Of a stretch of 64,000 nt of DNA, positions 7,805-16,671 are shown in pieces; the stretch's first letter is position 1, and each line of letters starts with the position of its first letter. The notes under the pieces were generated by a model, which was not told where the DNA came from, did no database searches, and saw nothing but the letters and a program-made list of their open reading frames with translations. The stretch is taken from NCBI RefSeq assembly GCF_902859855.1, contig NZ_CADIKH010000023.1:1-64000 (forward strand), read 5' to 3'. The DNA is from Paraburkholderia humisilvae. GTDB lineage: Bacteria > Pseudomonadota > Gammaproteobacteria > Burkholderiales > Burkholderiaceae. A program made the position numbers and the translations under genes.

Positions 7805-8551
7805 ATGAAAAACGACGACCAGCCGCGCAGAAAATTTTTGCGCCAGGTATTCACCATTCTTCCCGCCACGGCGATCGCCCCTGTGATCGTCACGCAGGAA
7901 GGTTGCACCCATTCGCAAGCGTCGGACACCGCAAGCACGGCAGCGACCGTCGTGGCCGCCACCACCGCGGCGAAGTACGCGCCGGTCTTTTTCACCACGA
8001 CGGAATGGGACTTCATTCATGCGGCCGTCGAAGAACTGATTCCCGCGGATCACACCGGTGCAGGCGCACGCGAAGCCGGCGTGCCCGAATTCATCGACCG
8101 GCAGATGGAAACGCCATACGGTCATGGGCGGCTCTGGTACATGCAGGGGCCATTCCATCCGGAGGTGGCGCCCGAACTCGGCTATCAACTCGGTCTCGTG
8201 CCGCGCGACGTCTACCGGCACGGCATCGAAGCATGCAACGCGGCATGTGTGCGTGACCACGGCAAGGTGTTTGCCGAATTGCCCCGCGAAACACGGGTGC
8301 TGGTACTCGAACAGCTCGAGGCAGGCAAGCTGCATCTCGATGCGGTGCCGCCGAAGCTCTTCTTCAGCACGCTGCTGCAGAACACGAAGGAGGGTTATTT
8401 CGCCGACCCGATGTATGGCGGCAACAAGGGCATGTCCGGCTGGAAGATGATCGGCTTTCCCGGCGCCCGCGCCGACTTCGCGGATTGGGTCGAGCAGCCG
8501 GGCGCGAAGTACCCGCTCGGTCCGGTATCGATTCTCGGGGAGCAGGCATAA
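7805..8551 (+). CDS. Gluconate 2-dehydrogenase gamma-subunit family protein
   Basis: The protein has 248 residues. The N-terminus has a twin-arginine signal (QPRRKFLRQVF, then a hydrophobic stretch PATAIAPVIV), so it is exported folded. The body is the Gluconate_2-dh3 domain (FTTTEWDFIHAAVEELIPAD near 64-83; GPFHPEVAPELGYQLG; closing GWKMIGFPGARADFADWV). The small subunit of these flavin dehydrogenases escorts the FAD subunit, which lacks its own signal, through the Tat system. This gene is first in a gamma-alpha-cytochrome operon; its stop is 2 bases before the next ATG. The length matches gluconate dehydrogenase gamma subunits better than the shorter glucose dehydrogenase ones. Confidence 0.88.
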   Translation: MKNDDQPRRKFLRQVFTILPATAIAPVIVTQEGCTHSQASDTASTAATVVAATTAAKYAPVFFTTTEWDFIHAAVEELIPADHTGAGAREAGVPEFIDRQMETPYGHGRLWYMQGPFHPEVAPELGYQLGLVPRDVYRHGIEACNAACVRDHGKVFAELPRETRVLVLEQLEAGKLHLDAVPPKLFFSTLLQNTKEGYFADPMYGGNKGMSGWKMIGFPGARADFADWVEQPGAKYPLGPVSILGEQA

Positions 8552-8553
8552 CG

Positions 8554-10326
8554 ATGGCGATCAAAAAAGACAAAGTCGATGCGGTGATGGTCGGGTTCGG
8601 CTGGACCGGCGCGATCATGGCGATGGAAATGGCCGAAGAGGGGCTGAACGTGCTCGCGCTCGAGCGCGGCGAGATGCAGGACACCGCGAACACCGCGAAA
8701 TACCCGAATATCGCGGACGAACTGGCGTACGCGATTCGCGGCAAGCTGTATCAGGATCTGTCGAAAGAAACGCTCACCTTCCGTCATGCGCCGGACGGGC
8801 TGGCGGTGCCGTACCGGCAGCACGGCGCGATGCTGCTCGGCAATGGCGTGGGCGGCGCCGGGTTCCACTGGAACGGACTCACGTGGCGGCCGCAGGCGTC
8901 GGACCTGCAATTGCGCAGCCACTATGAGCAGCGCTACGGCCGCGCGTTCATTCCGGACGACATGACCATTCAGGACTTCGGCGTCGCCTATGACGACCTC
9001 GAGCCGTATTTCACGCGTTTCGAAGAAGTCGCCGGTATCTCGGGCAAGGCGGGCAATCTGAACGGCACGATCGTCGCGGGCGGCAACCGTTACGAGTCGT
9101 GGCGCAGCAAGGAGTATCCGACGCCCGCGCTGAAAGACATCTACGGCGCGCAGCTGTTTGCGCGCGCTGCGCGCGAGCTGGGCTATGAGCCGTTCCCGAT
9201 TCCCGCGGCCAACGTGTCGACGCCGTATACGAACCCGTACGGCGTGCGCCTTGGCCCGTGCAATTTCTGCGGCTTCTGCGAAGACTTCGGCTGCTATATG
9301 TATTCGAAGTCGTCGCCGCAGACCGCGATCCATCCGGCGTTGTTCCGGAAGAAGAACTTCGAATTGCGCACGCGCTGCCAGGTGCTGCGCGTCAATCGCG
9401 ATGCGAGCGGCAAGGTCGCGACCGGCGTTACGTATATCGACGCGCAAGGGCGCGAGATCGAGCAGCCGGCCGACATCGTGTTCCTGAGCGCGTTCCAGAT
9501 GCACAACGTGAGGTTGTTGCTGCTGTCCGGCATTGGGCAGCCGTACGATCCGGCGACCGGTGAAGGCGTTGTCGGCCGCAACTTCGCGTATCAGATGAAC
9601 GGCGGCGTCAATGCGTTCCTGCCGGAAGGGACGCAGCTCAATCCGTTTATCGGCGCGGGGGCGGCCGGTCAGGCGATCGACGACTTCAACGGCGATGTGT
9701 TCGATCACGGGCCGCTCGGCTTCATCGGCGGCGCCAATGTTCGCCATATGCGTACCGGCGCGCGGCCGATCGGTCAGGCGAGCGTGCCGAAGGGCACGAA
9801 GGCCTGGGGCAGCGGCTGGAAGGCGGCTGTTCAGGACAGCTATCAACGGACGATGACGGTCGTTGCGCAAGGGTCGGTGATGTCCTATCGCGACAACTAT
9901 CTGAGTCTCGATCCGAACTACAAGGACGCGTACGGCCAGCCGCTGTTGCGCGTGACGTTCGACTGGCACGACAACGAGCTGAAGATGACGCAGTACACGG
10001 TCGCGCAGGCCGAACGCATCGCGCGCGTGCTGACCGATCACGTCGACGTGAACGCGCGCCAAGCGGGCTCGCACTTCGACACGCGTGTCTATCAGAGCAC
10101 CCATACGACCGGCGGCGCGGTGATGGGCGCCGATCCGAAGACGAGCGTGGTGAACCGTTATCTGCAGAGCTGGGACGTGCACAACGTGTTCGTGCTCGGC
10201 GCTTGCGCGTTCCCGCAGAACTTCGGCTACAACCCGACCGGGCTGGTCGGTGCGCTTAGCTACTGGTCAGCGCGCGCGATCCGCGACCAGTATTTGAAGA
10301 ACCCCGGCCCGATGGTGCAAGCATGA
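8554..10326 (+). CDS. GMC-type FAD dehydrogenase, large subunit (gluconate 2-dehydrogenase type)
   Basis: The protein has 590 residues. The N-terminal FAD-binding motif is VGFGWTGAIMAMEMAEEG followed by VLALERG (about 12-40). The C-terminal part has the GMC active-site region: STHTTGG with the catalytic-type His, and FGYNPTGLVGAL with the partner Asn. A cysteine cluster C-x2-C-x2-C-x4-C (CNFCGFCEDFGC, residues about 236-247) resembles the Fe-S-binding cysteines reported in membrane FAD glucose/sorbitol dehydrogenases. There is no signal peptide; export is expected with the gamma subunit. It oxidises a sugar acid or sugar in the periplasm and passes electrons to the cytochrome encoded next (stop overlaps its ATG as ATGA, 10323-10326). 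Gluconate is the best guess; glucose, sorbitol or 2-ketogluconate are alternatives. Confidence 0.85.
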   Translation: MAIKKDKVDAVMVGFGWTGAIMAMEMAEEGLNVLALERGEMQDTANTAKYPNIADELAYAIRGKLYQDLSKETLTFRHAPDGLAVPYRQHGAMLLGNGVGGAGFHWNGLTWRPQASDLQLRSHYEQRYGRAFIPDDMTIQDFGVAYDDLEPYFTRFEEVAGISGKAGNLNGTIVAGGNRYESWRSKEYPTPALKDIYGAQLFARAARELGYEPFPIPAANVSTPYTNPYGVRLGPCNFCGFCEDFGCYMYSKSSPQTAIHPALFRKKNFELRTRCQVLRVNRDASGKVATGVTYIDAQGREIEQPADIVFLSAFQMHNVRLLLLSGIGQPYDPATGEGVVGRNFAYQMNGGVNAFLPEGTQLNPFIGAGAAGQAIDDFNGDVFDHGPLGFIGGANVRHMRTGARPIGQASVPKGTKAWGSGWKAAVQDSYQRTMTVVAQGSVMSYRDNYLSLDPNYKDAYGQPLLRVTFDWHDNELKMTQYTVAQAERIARVLTDHVDVNARQAGSHFDTRVYQSTHTTGGAVMGADPKTSVVNRYLQSWDVHNVFVLGACAFPQNFGYNPTGLVGALSYWSARAIRDQYLKNPGPMVQA

Positions 10327-11672
10327 GAAACGCGCTCACGAAACTTCGTTCCCGCGCGGCGGTGGCTGTTGCATTCACGTTGCTTGCCGGCGCCAGCGCG
10401 GCGGCATCGGCGGCATCGGCGGCATCGGCGGCATCGGCGGCGGCGTCGAACGGCGCGCGTGAGCGCGCCGACGATGTCGCGCTGATCAAGCGCGGCGAAT
10501 ACCTTGCTCGCGTCGGCGACTGCGTCGCGTGCCATACCGCGAAGAACGGCAAGCCGTTCGCGGGCGGTCTGGCGCTGCAGACGCCGATCGGCACCGTCTA
10601 CTCGACCAACATCACGCCGGACCCCGAAACCGGGATTGGCACCTACACGTATACGGATTTCGATCACGCGCTGCGGCATGGCACATCGAAGGCCGGCTAT
10701 ACGCTGTATCCGGCGATGCCGTTTCCGTCGTATGCGCACATCCAGCCGGACGACGTGAAAGCGCTGTACGCGTACTTCATGCACGGTGTCGCGGCCGTTC
10801 ATCAGCCGCGCACGCCGAACGGCATCCGCTGGCCGCTGTCGATGCGCTGGCCGCTCGCGCTGTGGCGCATCGCGTTCGCGCCCGGGGTTGCCGCCGGCAC
10901 GAATGCGCAGGCCGCGGATGGCGCGACGATGTCGCTCGAGCGCGGACGATATCTCGTCGAGGGGCTCGGGCACTGTGGCGCGTGTCATACGTCGCGCGGC
11001 ACGCTGCTGCAGGAACAGGCGCTCACCGACGGCAGCAGCGCGGCGTTTCTGCAGGGCGGTGTGGTCGAGCAATGGTTCGCGAATAATCTGCGTGACGACC
11101 GCGTGGACGGACTTGGCGAATGGAGCCGCGACGAGATCGTCGCGTTCCTGAAAGCGGGCCGCAATGCGCACTCGGCCGCGTTCGGCGGGATGCGTGAGGT
11201 CGTGCTCGACAGCACGCAATACATGAGCGAGTCGGACCTGAACTCGATCGCCGCGTATCTGCAGTCGCTTGCGCCGGCGCGGCAGCAGGCGGCACTCGTG
11301 TACTCGAACACCGCGGCGCTCGCGCTGCACGCGGGGCAGACCAACGTACCCGGTGCGCGGACCTTCCTCGATAACTGCGCGGCTTGCCACCGCTCGGACG
11401 GCAAGGGTTACGAAGGCGTATTCCCGCGGCTTGCGCTGAGTTCGACGGTGAATGCGCAGGATCCGACTTCGCTGGTGAGCCTCGTGCTGCACGGCGCGTC
11501 GATGCCGGGCACCGCGAGTGCGCAGACGGTGTTCGCGATGCCCGCGTTCGGTCAGCGTCTGAACGATCAGCAGGTCGCGGATGTCGTCACGTTTATCCGC
11601 GGCGCGTGGGGCAATCAGGCGCTGGCGGTCGACGCCGACACCGTGCGGCGCATTCGCAGAAGCAGCCCGTGA
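10323..11672 (+). CDS. Tri-haem cytochrome c subunit of the flavin dehydrogenase
   Basis: The protein has 449 residues with an N-terminal signal peptide and three CxxCH haem sites: CVACH (about 67), CGACH (about 218) and CAACH (about 351). This is the membrane-associated cytochrome subunit that carries electrons from the FAD subunit to ubiquinone or a terminal oxidase. The signal/mature boundary contains a run of Ala-Ala-Ser from a 9-bp tandem repeat (10401-10440), which lengthens the processed N-terminus. It overlaps the preceding gene by ATGA and is the last gene of the operon; a 315-bp gap follows. Axial Met candidates follow each haem site (for example MPFPSYA after the first). Confidence 0.9.
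   Translation: MRNALTKLRSRAAVAVAFTLLAGASAAASAASAASAASAAASNGARERADDVALIKRGEYLARVGDCVACHTAKNGKPFAGGLALQTPIGTVYSTNITPDPETGIGTYTYTDFDHALRHGTSKAGYTLYPAMPFPSYAHIQPDDVKALYAYFMHGVAAVHQPRTPNGIRWPLSMRWPLALWRIAFAPGVAAGTNAQAADGATMSLERGRYLVEGLGHCGACHTSRGTLLQEQALTDGSSAAFLQGGVVEQWFANNLRDDRVDGLGEWSRDEIVAFLKAGRNAHSAAFGGMREVVLDSTQYMSESDLNSIAAYLQSLAPARQQAALVYSNTAALALHAGQTNVPGARTFLDNCAACHRSDGKGYEGVFPRLALSSTVNAQDPTSLVSLVLHGASMPGTASAQTVFAMPAFGQRLNDQQVADVVTFIRGAWGNQALAVDADTVRRIRRSSP
10401..10440 (+). repeat. 9-bp tandem repeat in the cytochrome signal region
   Basis: GCGGCATCG repeated four times, encoding Ala-Ala-Ser, directly after the hydrophobic core of the signal peptide. Confidence 0.85.
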
Positions 11673-11816
11673 TCCGATGCGCGTCGCATGCGACGCCGCG
11701 TCACCTGGGAAGCGTTCGCCGATGCGGTGACGCTGTGCCGTGCGCGGCTTTCCCGGCGCCGCCCGCGTCATTGCCCGCAGTGGCGGCGGGCTTGCTTTCA
11801 GACAATTGCCCGACTG

Positions 11817-11870
11817 TGCGTCCCGATTACGTCCCGATTGCGTCTCTGTTGCGTCCCGCTTGCGTCTGCG
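11817..11870 (+). repeat. 11-bp imperfect direct repeats upstream of the FUSC gene
   Basis: About 4.5 units of the type TGCGTCCCGAT (variants TACGTCCCGAT, TGCGTCTCTGT, TGCGTCCCGCT), spaced 11 bp apart. They lie in the 11673-11987 gap. I see no clear promoter or other element in the rest of this gap. Confidence 0.7.
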
Positions 11871-11987
11871 TCGCGCGCTGGGCGATTTTCTTTGTTCGCG
11901 CACTGTCCGACCGCTAGCGAGGTGCGCGATACTGCGCAAAGCATGCACTGACGTGAACTCCCGGATTCGAACGACTGCGAGGCGACC

Positions 11988-13157
11988 ATGGCGCTGGACG
12001 ATTCGGAACACGCGGCCGGCGGCCCGGCCATCGCGCAAGGCGGGCGCCGCCGCTCGGCCGTCACACGTCTGATGCGCACGCTGACGTCGCCGTACTACCG
12101 CTATCGGAACGCGAAGGTGCTGCACGGGTTACGCGTAGGCGCCGCGATGATCGTGGCGATCGCGGTCATACACGCGACCGACTTGCCGCACGGCATCTGG
12201 GCGCCGATCACCGTGCTGATCGTGATCGGCGGTTTGCAGCATCACGGCAATATCCGGCGCAAGGCGCTGGAACGGACCATCGGCACGCTGCTCGGCGCGG
12301 CGATCGGTCTTGCGCTGATCGTCCAGCACAGCCTGTTCGATTCGATCGTGCTGACGGCGCTGTGCATGTCGGTAGTGGCGGGGATCTGCGCGGCATTTGC
12401 GATCGGCTCGTACGGCTACATGGCGCTGCTGACCGCGATCACGATGTGCATTGTCGGCGGTCTCGGTGACAACCAGGTGGTCGATGGCCTGTGGCGGGCG
12501 GCCGACGTCGCCATCGGCATCGTGATCGCGCTCGCCTTTTCGTTTGCGCTGCCGCTACACGCGACCTACACGTGGCGCTATCAGCTTTCCGACAATCTGC
12601 GCGACTGCGCGCGCATCTACACGCGCATGGCGCATGGCGACTGGCTGTCCGCCGAAGAACAGGACGCGACGTTTCTGCGCATGGCGCGGCGCCTTGTGCA
12701 ACTGCGCGCGGTGATGCCGTGGGTCGCGAAGGAGATCGAAGTCGCGCCGGCGCGACTCGATCAGATCCAGCAACTGCACCGGATGTTGCTCAGTACGCTG
12801 GAGATCATGTCGAACGGCGTACTGACGCGCGCCGATCCGGCGATGCGCGCCGGGTTTGCCGGCCAGTGCGGCCGGGACGCGTCCGCGGTGCGCGCGGTGC
12901 TGCTCGAACTGGCGCGCGCACTGCGATTTACAAATGTGCCGCACTTCAGGATGCCGGACGCATTGTCGTCCGCGCTGCAGGACCGCGACGCGGTCGCGAA
13001 CGCGGCGCCGGAGTTGCAGGGCCCCTGCTGGTTGAACGAGCGTGTCGTGGAGCAGGTCGAGCGTCTGCGCGCGCTGCTCGTCGAAACCGAACCGGCATGG
13101 AATATCGAGCGGCGCACGCGCATCGCGCATCGTCGCGAAAGTCAGGAGCAGCATTGA
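11988..13157 (+). CDS. FUSC-family inner-membrane protein
   Basis: The protein has 389 residues. About six hydrophobic segments occupy residues 45-190 (MIVAIAVIHATDLPHGIWAP, then VLIVIGGLQHHGNIRRKALE, the FUSC signature with its conserved RKALERTIGTLLGAAIG). A soluble helical region of about 190 residues follows. This is the single-module form of the fusaric-acid-resistance/YccS-like family; members are inner-membrane proteins tied to efflux of aromatic acids or to envelope stress, but the substrate here is unknown. It has no adaptor or outer-membrane partner next to it, unlike the full efflux operon at 38254-43233. The start at 11988 is near GGCGACC, a poor ribosome site. Confidence 0.8.
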   Translation: MALDDSEHAAGGPAIAQGGRRRSAVTRLMRTLTSPYYRYRNAKVLHGLRVGAAMIVAIAVIHATDLPHGIWAPITVLIVIGGLQHHGNIRRKALERTIGTLLGAAIGLALIVQHSLFDSIVLTALCMSVVAGICAAFAIGSYGYMALLTAITMCIVGGLGDNQVVDGLWRAADVAIGIVIALAFSFALPLHATYTWRYQLSDNLRDCARIYTRMAHGDWLSAEEQDATFLRMARRLVQLRAVMPWVAKEIEVAPARLDQIQQLHRMLLSTLEIMSNGVLTRADPAMRAGFAGQCGRDASAVRAVLLELARALRFTNVPHFRMPDALSSALQDRDAVANAAPELQGPCWLNERVVEQVERLRALLVETEPAWNIERRTRIAHRRESQEQH

Positions 13158-13256
13158 TGTGGCCGCGCATCGTGCGCCGATGCGCGACTGAGGCTTGCCG
13201 GCCCAGCGAGCCGCTGATGCAAGCCGCTGGCCCGCGGTGAGGGCAGGCGCGGCGAC

Positions 13257-13688
13257 CTAGTCCTTGTGGCCTGCGTGGTGCGGACTCGTCACCATCCATA
13301 GAATCCCAAAGCGGTCGACGGCCATCCCGAAACCCTCGCTCCAGAAAGTTGGCTGCCACGGCATCATCACATTGCCACCGGCGCTGAGCGCATTGAACAG
13401 CCTCTGCGCGGACGCGGTGTCGTCGCCGGTGAGCGACAGCGCAAAACCGCTCGGCGCATCCTTTCCCGGTTCGCAATCGCCATCGGACCCCATGAGTTCC
13501 GTCGTGCCGATGCGGAACGTGCAATGCATGATCTTGTCTTCAGTGCCGGGCTTGATCGGGCGTTCGGGGTTCGGCGGCGCTTCCTTGAAATATTTCTGCA
13601 TCAGCACTTCGGCGCCGAGTTTCTCGCGGTAGAACTTGAGCGCTTCTTCGCAGCGGCCGTTAAAGAACAGGTAAGGCTGGACTAGCAT
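13257..13688 (-). CDS. PhnB-like VOC/glyoxalase-superfamily protein
   Basis: The protein has 143 residues. The start at 13688 is chosen because GGGAGA precedes it and the family begins with this kind of sequence (MLVQPYLFFNGRCEEALKFY). The bab-bb fold typical of PhnB/DUF1338-like VOC proteins is seen: the N-terminal strand-helix with ALKFYREKLGAEV, the middle KIMHCTFRIGTTELMGSD and the C-terminal WQPTFWSEGFGMAVDRFGI with LWMV. PhnB-like proteins are widespread, small, probably dimeric and of unclear reaction. It is convergent with the FUSC gene and is a single-gene unit. Confidence 0.85.
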   Translation of the reverse strand: MLVQPYLFFNGRCEEALKFYREKLGAEVLMQKYFKEAPPNPERPIKPGTEDKIMHCTFRIGTTELMGSDGDCEPGKDAPSGFALSLTGDDTASAQRLFNALSAGGNVMMPWQPTFWSEGFGMAVDRFGILWMVTSPHHAGHKD

Positions 13689-13834
13689 TGTTGTCTCCCA
13701 TGCAAAGCAGTCTGGTTGTCGTGTTGAACAGCGTGTCGCGGTCGAAACACAAGCTATGCCGACGATTCTAGTCGGCACGGCTCGCCAGTCTGTGAAAGTT
13801 TGTTGGCACAGCGTTCGACGCGCGCATGATGCAT

Positions 13835-13877
13835 AAAAACAAACGGCGCGTGCTGCAGTGATGCCGCACGCGCCGTT
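13835..13877 (-). terminator. Intrinsic terminator after the transaldolase gene
   Basis: On the minus strand AACGGCGCGTGC, a 12-base loop, GCACGCGCCGTT, then TTGTTTTTATG. A perfect 12-bp stem (arms 13842-13853 and 13866-13877), 65 bp past the transaldolase stop. Confidence 0.85.
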
Positions 13878-13941
13878 CCAGCTTTCAGCCTATGCAACCG
13901 GCAGATGCGACGAATCTGAGCGTCGTTAGCCGGCTTGCCTG

Positions 13942-14901
13942 TTACTTCGAACGCAGCGATTCGATCAGCTTTTCGAGCTTGACCGCATCGGCCGCGAACA
14001 CGCGAATGCCTTCCGACAGCTTTTCGGTGGCCATCGCTTCGTCGTTGACGAGGAAGCGGAACGACGGCTCGTCGACCGGCACACGAGCGATTTCCGCATT
14101 CTTGCTCGCCTCGGGCGACAGCTTGCGTTCGACCTTGTCCGTGCTGTCCTGCAGCTTTTGCAGCAGATCCGGGCTGATCGTCAGCAGATCGCAGCCGGCC
14201 AGTTCGAGAATCTGGCTCGGCGTGCGGAAGCTCGCGCCCATCACTTCGGTCGGGTGACCGAACTTCTTGTAGTACGCGTAAATGCGGCGCACGGATTGCA
14301 CGCCCGGGTCGTTCGCGCCACCGTCGCGCGCTTCGTCCCAGTTGCTGCCGGCGTTTTTCTTGTACCAGTCGTAGATGCGGCCGACGAACGGCGAGATTAG
14401 CTGCGCGCCCGCTTCAGCCGCGGCGGCGGCCTGCGCAAGCGAGAACAGCAGCGTCATGTTGCATCGGATACCTTCTTTTTGCAGCACTTCCGCCGCGCGG
14501 ATGCCTTCCCACGTCGACGCGAGCTTGATCAGCACGCGTTCGCGCTCGATGCCGGCGTCCTTGTAGTGCTTGATCAGTTCACGTCCTTTGTCGATCGACG
14601 CCTTCGTGTTGAACGACAGCCGTGCATCGACTTCGGTCGACACGCGGCCCGGCACGATCTTCAGAATTTCGGTGCCGAACGCGATCAGCAGATGGTCGAT
14701 GATCTCACCGACCGGCTTCGACGCATGGTCGCGCACGGTTTTTTCGAGCAGAGGCTTGTAGTCGTCCTTCTGCACGGCCTTCAGCACGAGCGACGGGTTG
14801 GTGGTCGCGTCGCGCGGCTTGTACTGGGCGAGTTGCTGGAAATCGCCGGTGTCGGCGACGACAGTCGTGAATTGCTTGAGTTGATCGAGTGCAGTAGTCA
14901 T
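13942..14901 (-). CDS. tal: Transaldolase
   Basis: The protein has 319 residues, the usual length for the classical TalB-type enzyme. It interconverts sedoheptulose-7-phosphate plus glyceraldehyde-3-phosphate with erythrose-4-phosphate plus fructose-6-phosphate in the pentose phosphate pathway. The signature DATTNPSLVL is at 31-40, and the Schiff-base lysine is Lys126 in RVLIKLASTWEG. The start is set at ATG 14901, where MTTALDQLKQFT begins the conserved fold; the longer upstream frame has no family similarity. The ribosome site is weak (AAAGGC). It is monocistronic with a strong terminator at 13835-13877. The 369-bp gap before benE has no feature I can defend. Confidence 0.95.
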   Translation of the reverse strand: MTTALDQLKQFTTVVADTGDFQQLAQYKPRDATTNPSLVLKAVQKDDYKPLLEKTVRDHASKPVGEIIDHLLIAFGTEILKIVPGRVSTEVDARLSFNTKASIDKGRELIKHYKDAGIERERVLIKLASTWEGIRAAEVLQKEGIRCNMTLLFSLAQAAAAAEAGAQLISPFVGRIYDWYKKNAGSNWDEARDGGANDPGVQSVRRIYAYYKKFGHPTEVMGASFRTPSQILELAGCDLLTISPDLLQKLQDSTDKVERKLSPEASKNAEIARVPVDEPSFRFLVNDEAMATEKLSEGIRVFAADAVKLEKLIESLRSK

Positions 14902-15270
14902 GTCGAGCCTTTGAGGCGCGTACGCGCCGTGGTCAGAAAATGATGACGCTGCTGCCGGTGCCGGCTGTTGCCGACTGGCCGGCGGCGACCGGTCATCCCG
15001 CAGGGTCCCGCAGTGCTGAGGCGATCGGGCGTCCCGCGCTGGCGCGTGGGAGCCACGGATCGACACGGATCGACACCGAACGGGGCCACCCAAGTCCACG
15101 GTGGCCGGACGTCATACGGAACGCCGCCCGATCCGTTCATTTTATGGCGGAACGGCGGACAATGGTTCGACTGATGCGCGGGGCCGCTCGCGGTGGGCAT
15201 TCAGCGGTCGCCGAGCGGCGCGGATGCACCGCATCGGCCGTGCCAGCAGGCCGGTATTCGCGCTCTGCGT

Positions 15271-16485
15271 TTACCCTTTGCGCGCGGTCAGCACGAGCTG
15301 CGTGAGCACGCCCGCGACCAGTCCCCAGAATGCGGAACCGATCGACAGCAACGTTAGCCCCGACGCGGTCACCATGAATGTGACAAGCGCCGCTTCGCGC
15401 TGCTTGCCGTCCTGCATGGCGTTTGAAAGCCCGCTCATGATCGAGCCGAACAGCGCGAGCGCGGCGACCGACACCACCAGCGCCTTGGGCAGCGACGCGA
15501 AGAGCGCGGCGATCGTGGCGCCGAACACGCCTGCGATCAGATAGAAAACGCCGCACCAGAGTGCCGCGGTGTAGCGCTTCGTGCGGTCTTCATGCGCTTC
15601 GCGACCGGTGCAGATCGCCGCGGTGATCGCCGCGAGATTGATGCCGTGCGAGCCGAATGGCGCAAGCACGAGCGATGCGAGGCCGGTGGTGGCGATCAGC
15701 GGCGATGACGGTGTCGTATAGCCGTCCGCGCGCAGGACCGCGATGCCGGGCACGTTTTGCGATGCCATCGCGACGACGAAGAGCGGGATGCCGATACTGA
15801 CGATGGCGGACAGCGAAAACGCCGGCATCGTCAGCACGGGATGCGCAAGCGCGATCTGAAAGTGGCTGAAATCGAGCAGGCCGAGTCCGCCCGCGACCAT
15901 CGTGCCGATGACGAGCGTCGCGACGATCGCGTAGCGCGGCGCGACCCGTTTCACCACGAGGTACGTGAAGAACATCGCGAGCACGAGCGCGGTCTGGAAT
16001 TGCGCGGCGCGAAAAATCTCGATGCCGATCTCGAACAGAATGCCCGCGAGCAGCGCCGATGCGATGCCGGCCGGAATCTTTTTCATTAGGGCATCGAACC
16101 AGCCGGTCAGTCCGACCGCGGTGAGCAGCAGCGCGCACGCGATAAACGCACCGATCGCCTGCGCGTACCCGACATGCGGCAACGACGCAACGAGTAGCGC
16201 GGCGCCGGGCGTCGACCACGCGATCACGATCGGCGCGCGAAAACGCAGCGACAGCCCGATTGTGCAAAGCCCCATGCCGATCGACAGCGCCCAGATCCAC
16301 GACGAAATCTGCGCATCGGTCAGATGCGCGGCGCGGCCGGCCTGGAACATCAGCACCAGTGAGCTCGTGTAGCCGGTCATCATCGCGACGAAGCCCGCGA
16401 CCAGTGTCGATAGCGACGAATCGGCGAACGGTTTCAGCGGGGCGGGTGCGCGGCGCGACAGATCGGGCGATGAGGGGGAACTCAT
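15271..16485 (-). CDS. benE: BenE-family transporter (benzoate/H+ symporter type)
   Basis: The protein has 404 residues with about 11-12 hydrophobic segments from residue 25 to the C-terminus. The start of the membrane domain, LVAGFVAMMTGYTSSLVLMF, and the motif WSTPGAALL (around 90) are typical of BenE. BenE of Acinetobacter imports benzoate with protons. Here no ben catabolic genes are adjacent, so the substrate could be another aromatic or hydrophobic acid. It is a single gene on the minus strand, between transaldolase and the VWA gene. Confidence 0.85.
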   Translation of the reverse strand: MSSPSSPDLSRRAPAPLKPFADSSLSTLVAGFVAMMTGYTSSLVLMFQAGRAAHLTDAQISSWIWALSIGMGLCTIGLSLRFRAPIVIAWSTPGAALLVASLPHVGYAQAIGAFIACALLLTAVGLTGWFDALMKKIPAGIASALLAGILFEIGIEIFRAAQFQTALVLAMFFTYLVVKRVAPRYAIVATLVIGTMVAGGLGLLDFSHFQIALAHPVLTMPAFSLSAIVSIGIPLFVVAMASQNVPGIAVLRADGYTTPSSPLIATTGLASLVLAPFGSHGINLAAITAAICTGREAHEDRTKRYTAALWCGVFYLIAGVFGATIAALFASLPKALVVSVAALALFGSIMSGLSNAMQDGKQREAALVTFMVTASGLTLLSIGSAFWGLVAGVLTQLVLTARKG

Positions 16486-16671
16486 GCGGGCAGGGTCTCC
16501 GATGCTTGTTGTGTTGCGTGATTGATACGGATTGACGCGAAATCAGTGCGGCATTCTGCCGCATTTTGCGGGTTTTGTGGGGGAGTGCGAACGGGAATGG
16601 GCGATCTCGGGATCACGCGCCGTGGCAGGACCCCGTCGCGGGAGGACCCCGCCGCAAGATGGCCCGCCCAC

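Noticed and set aside
8395..10182. 595-codon minus-strand frame opposite the FAD dehydrogenase subunit
   Set aside because: An Arg/Val/His-rich shadow frame without family motifs; the plus-strand gene is clearly real.
10260..12125. 621-codon minus-strand frame opposite the cytochrome subunit
   Set aside because: Arg/Ala-rich shadow composition, no motifs, and it overlaps the real haem protein with three CxxCH sites.
14902..15270. Possible promoter for transaldolase in this gap
   Set aside because: Only a TAAAAT with badly spaced or absent -35 was found on the minus strand; not enough to report.
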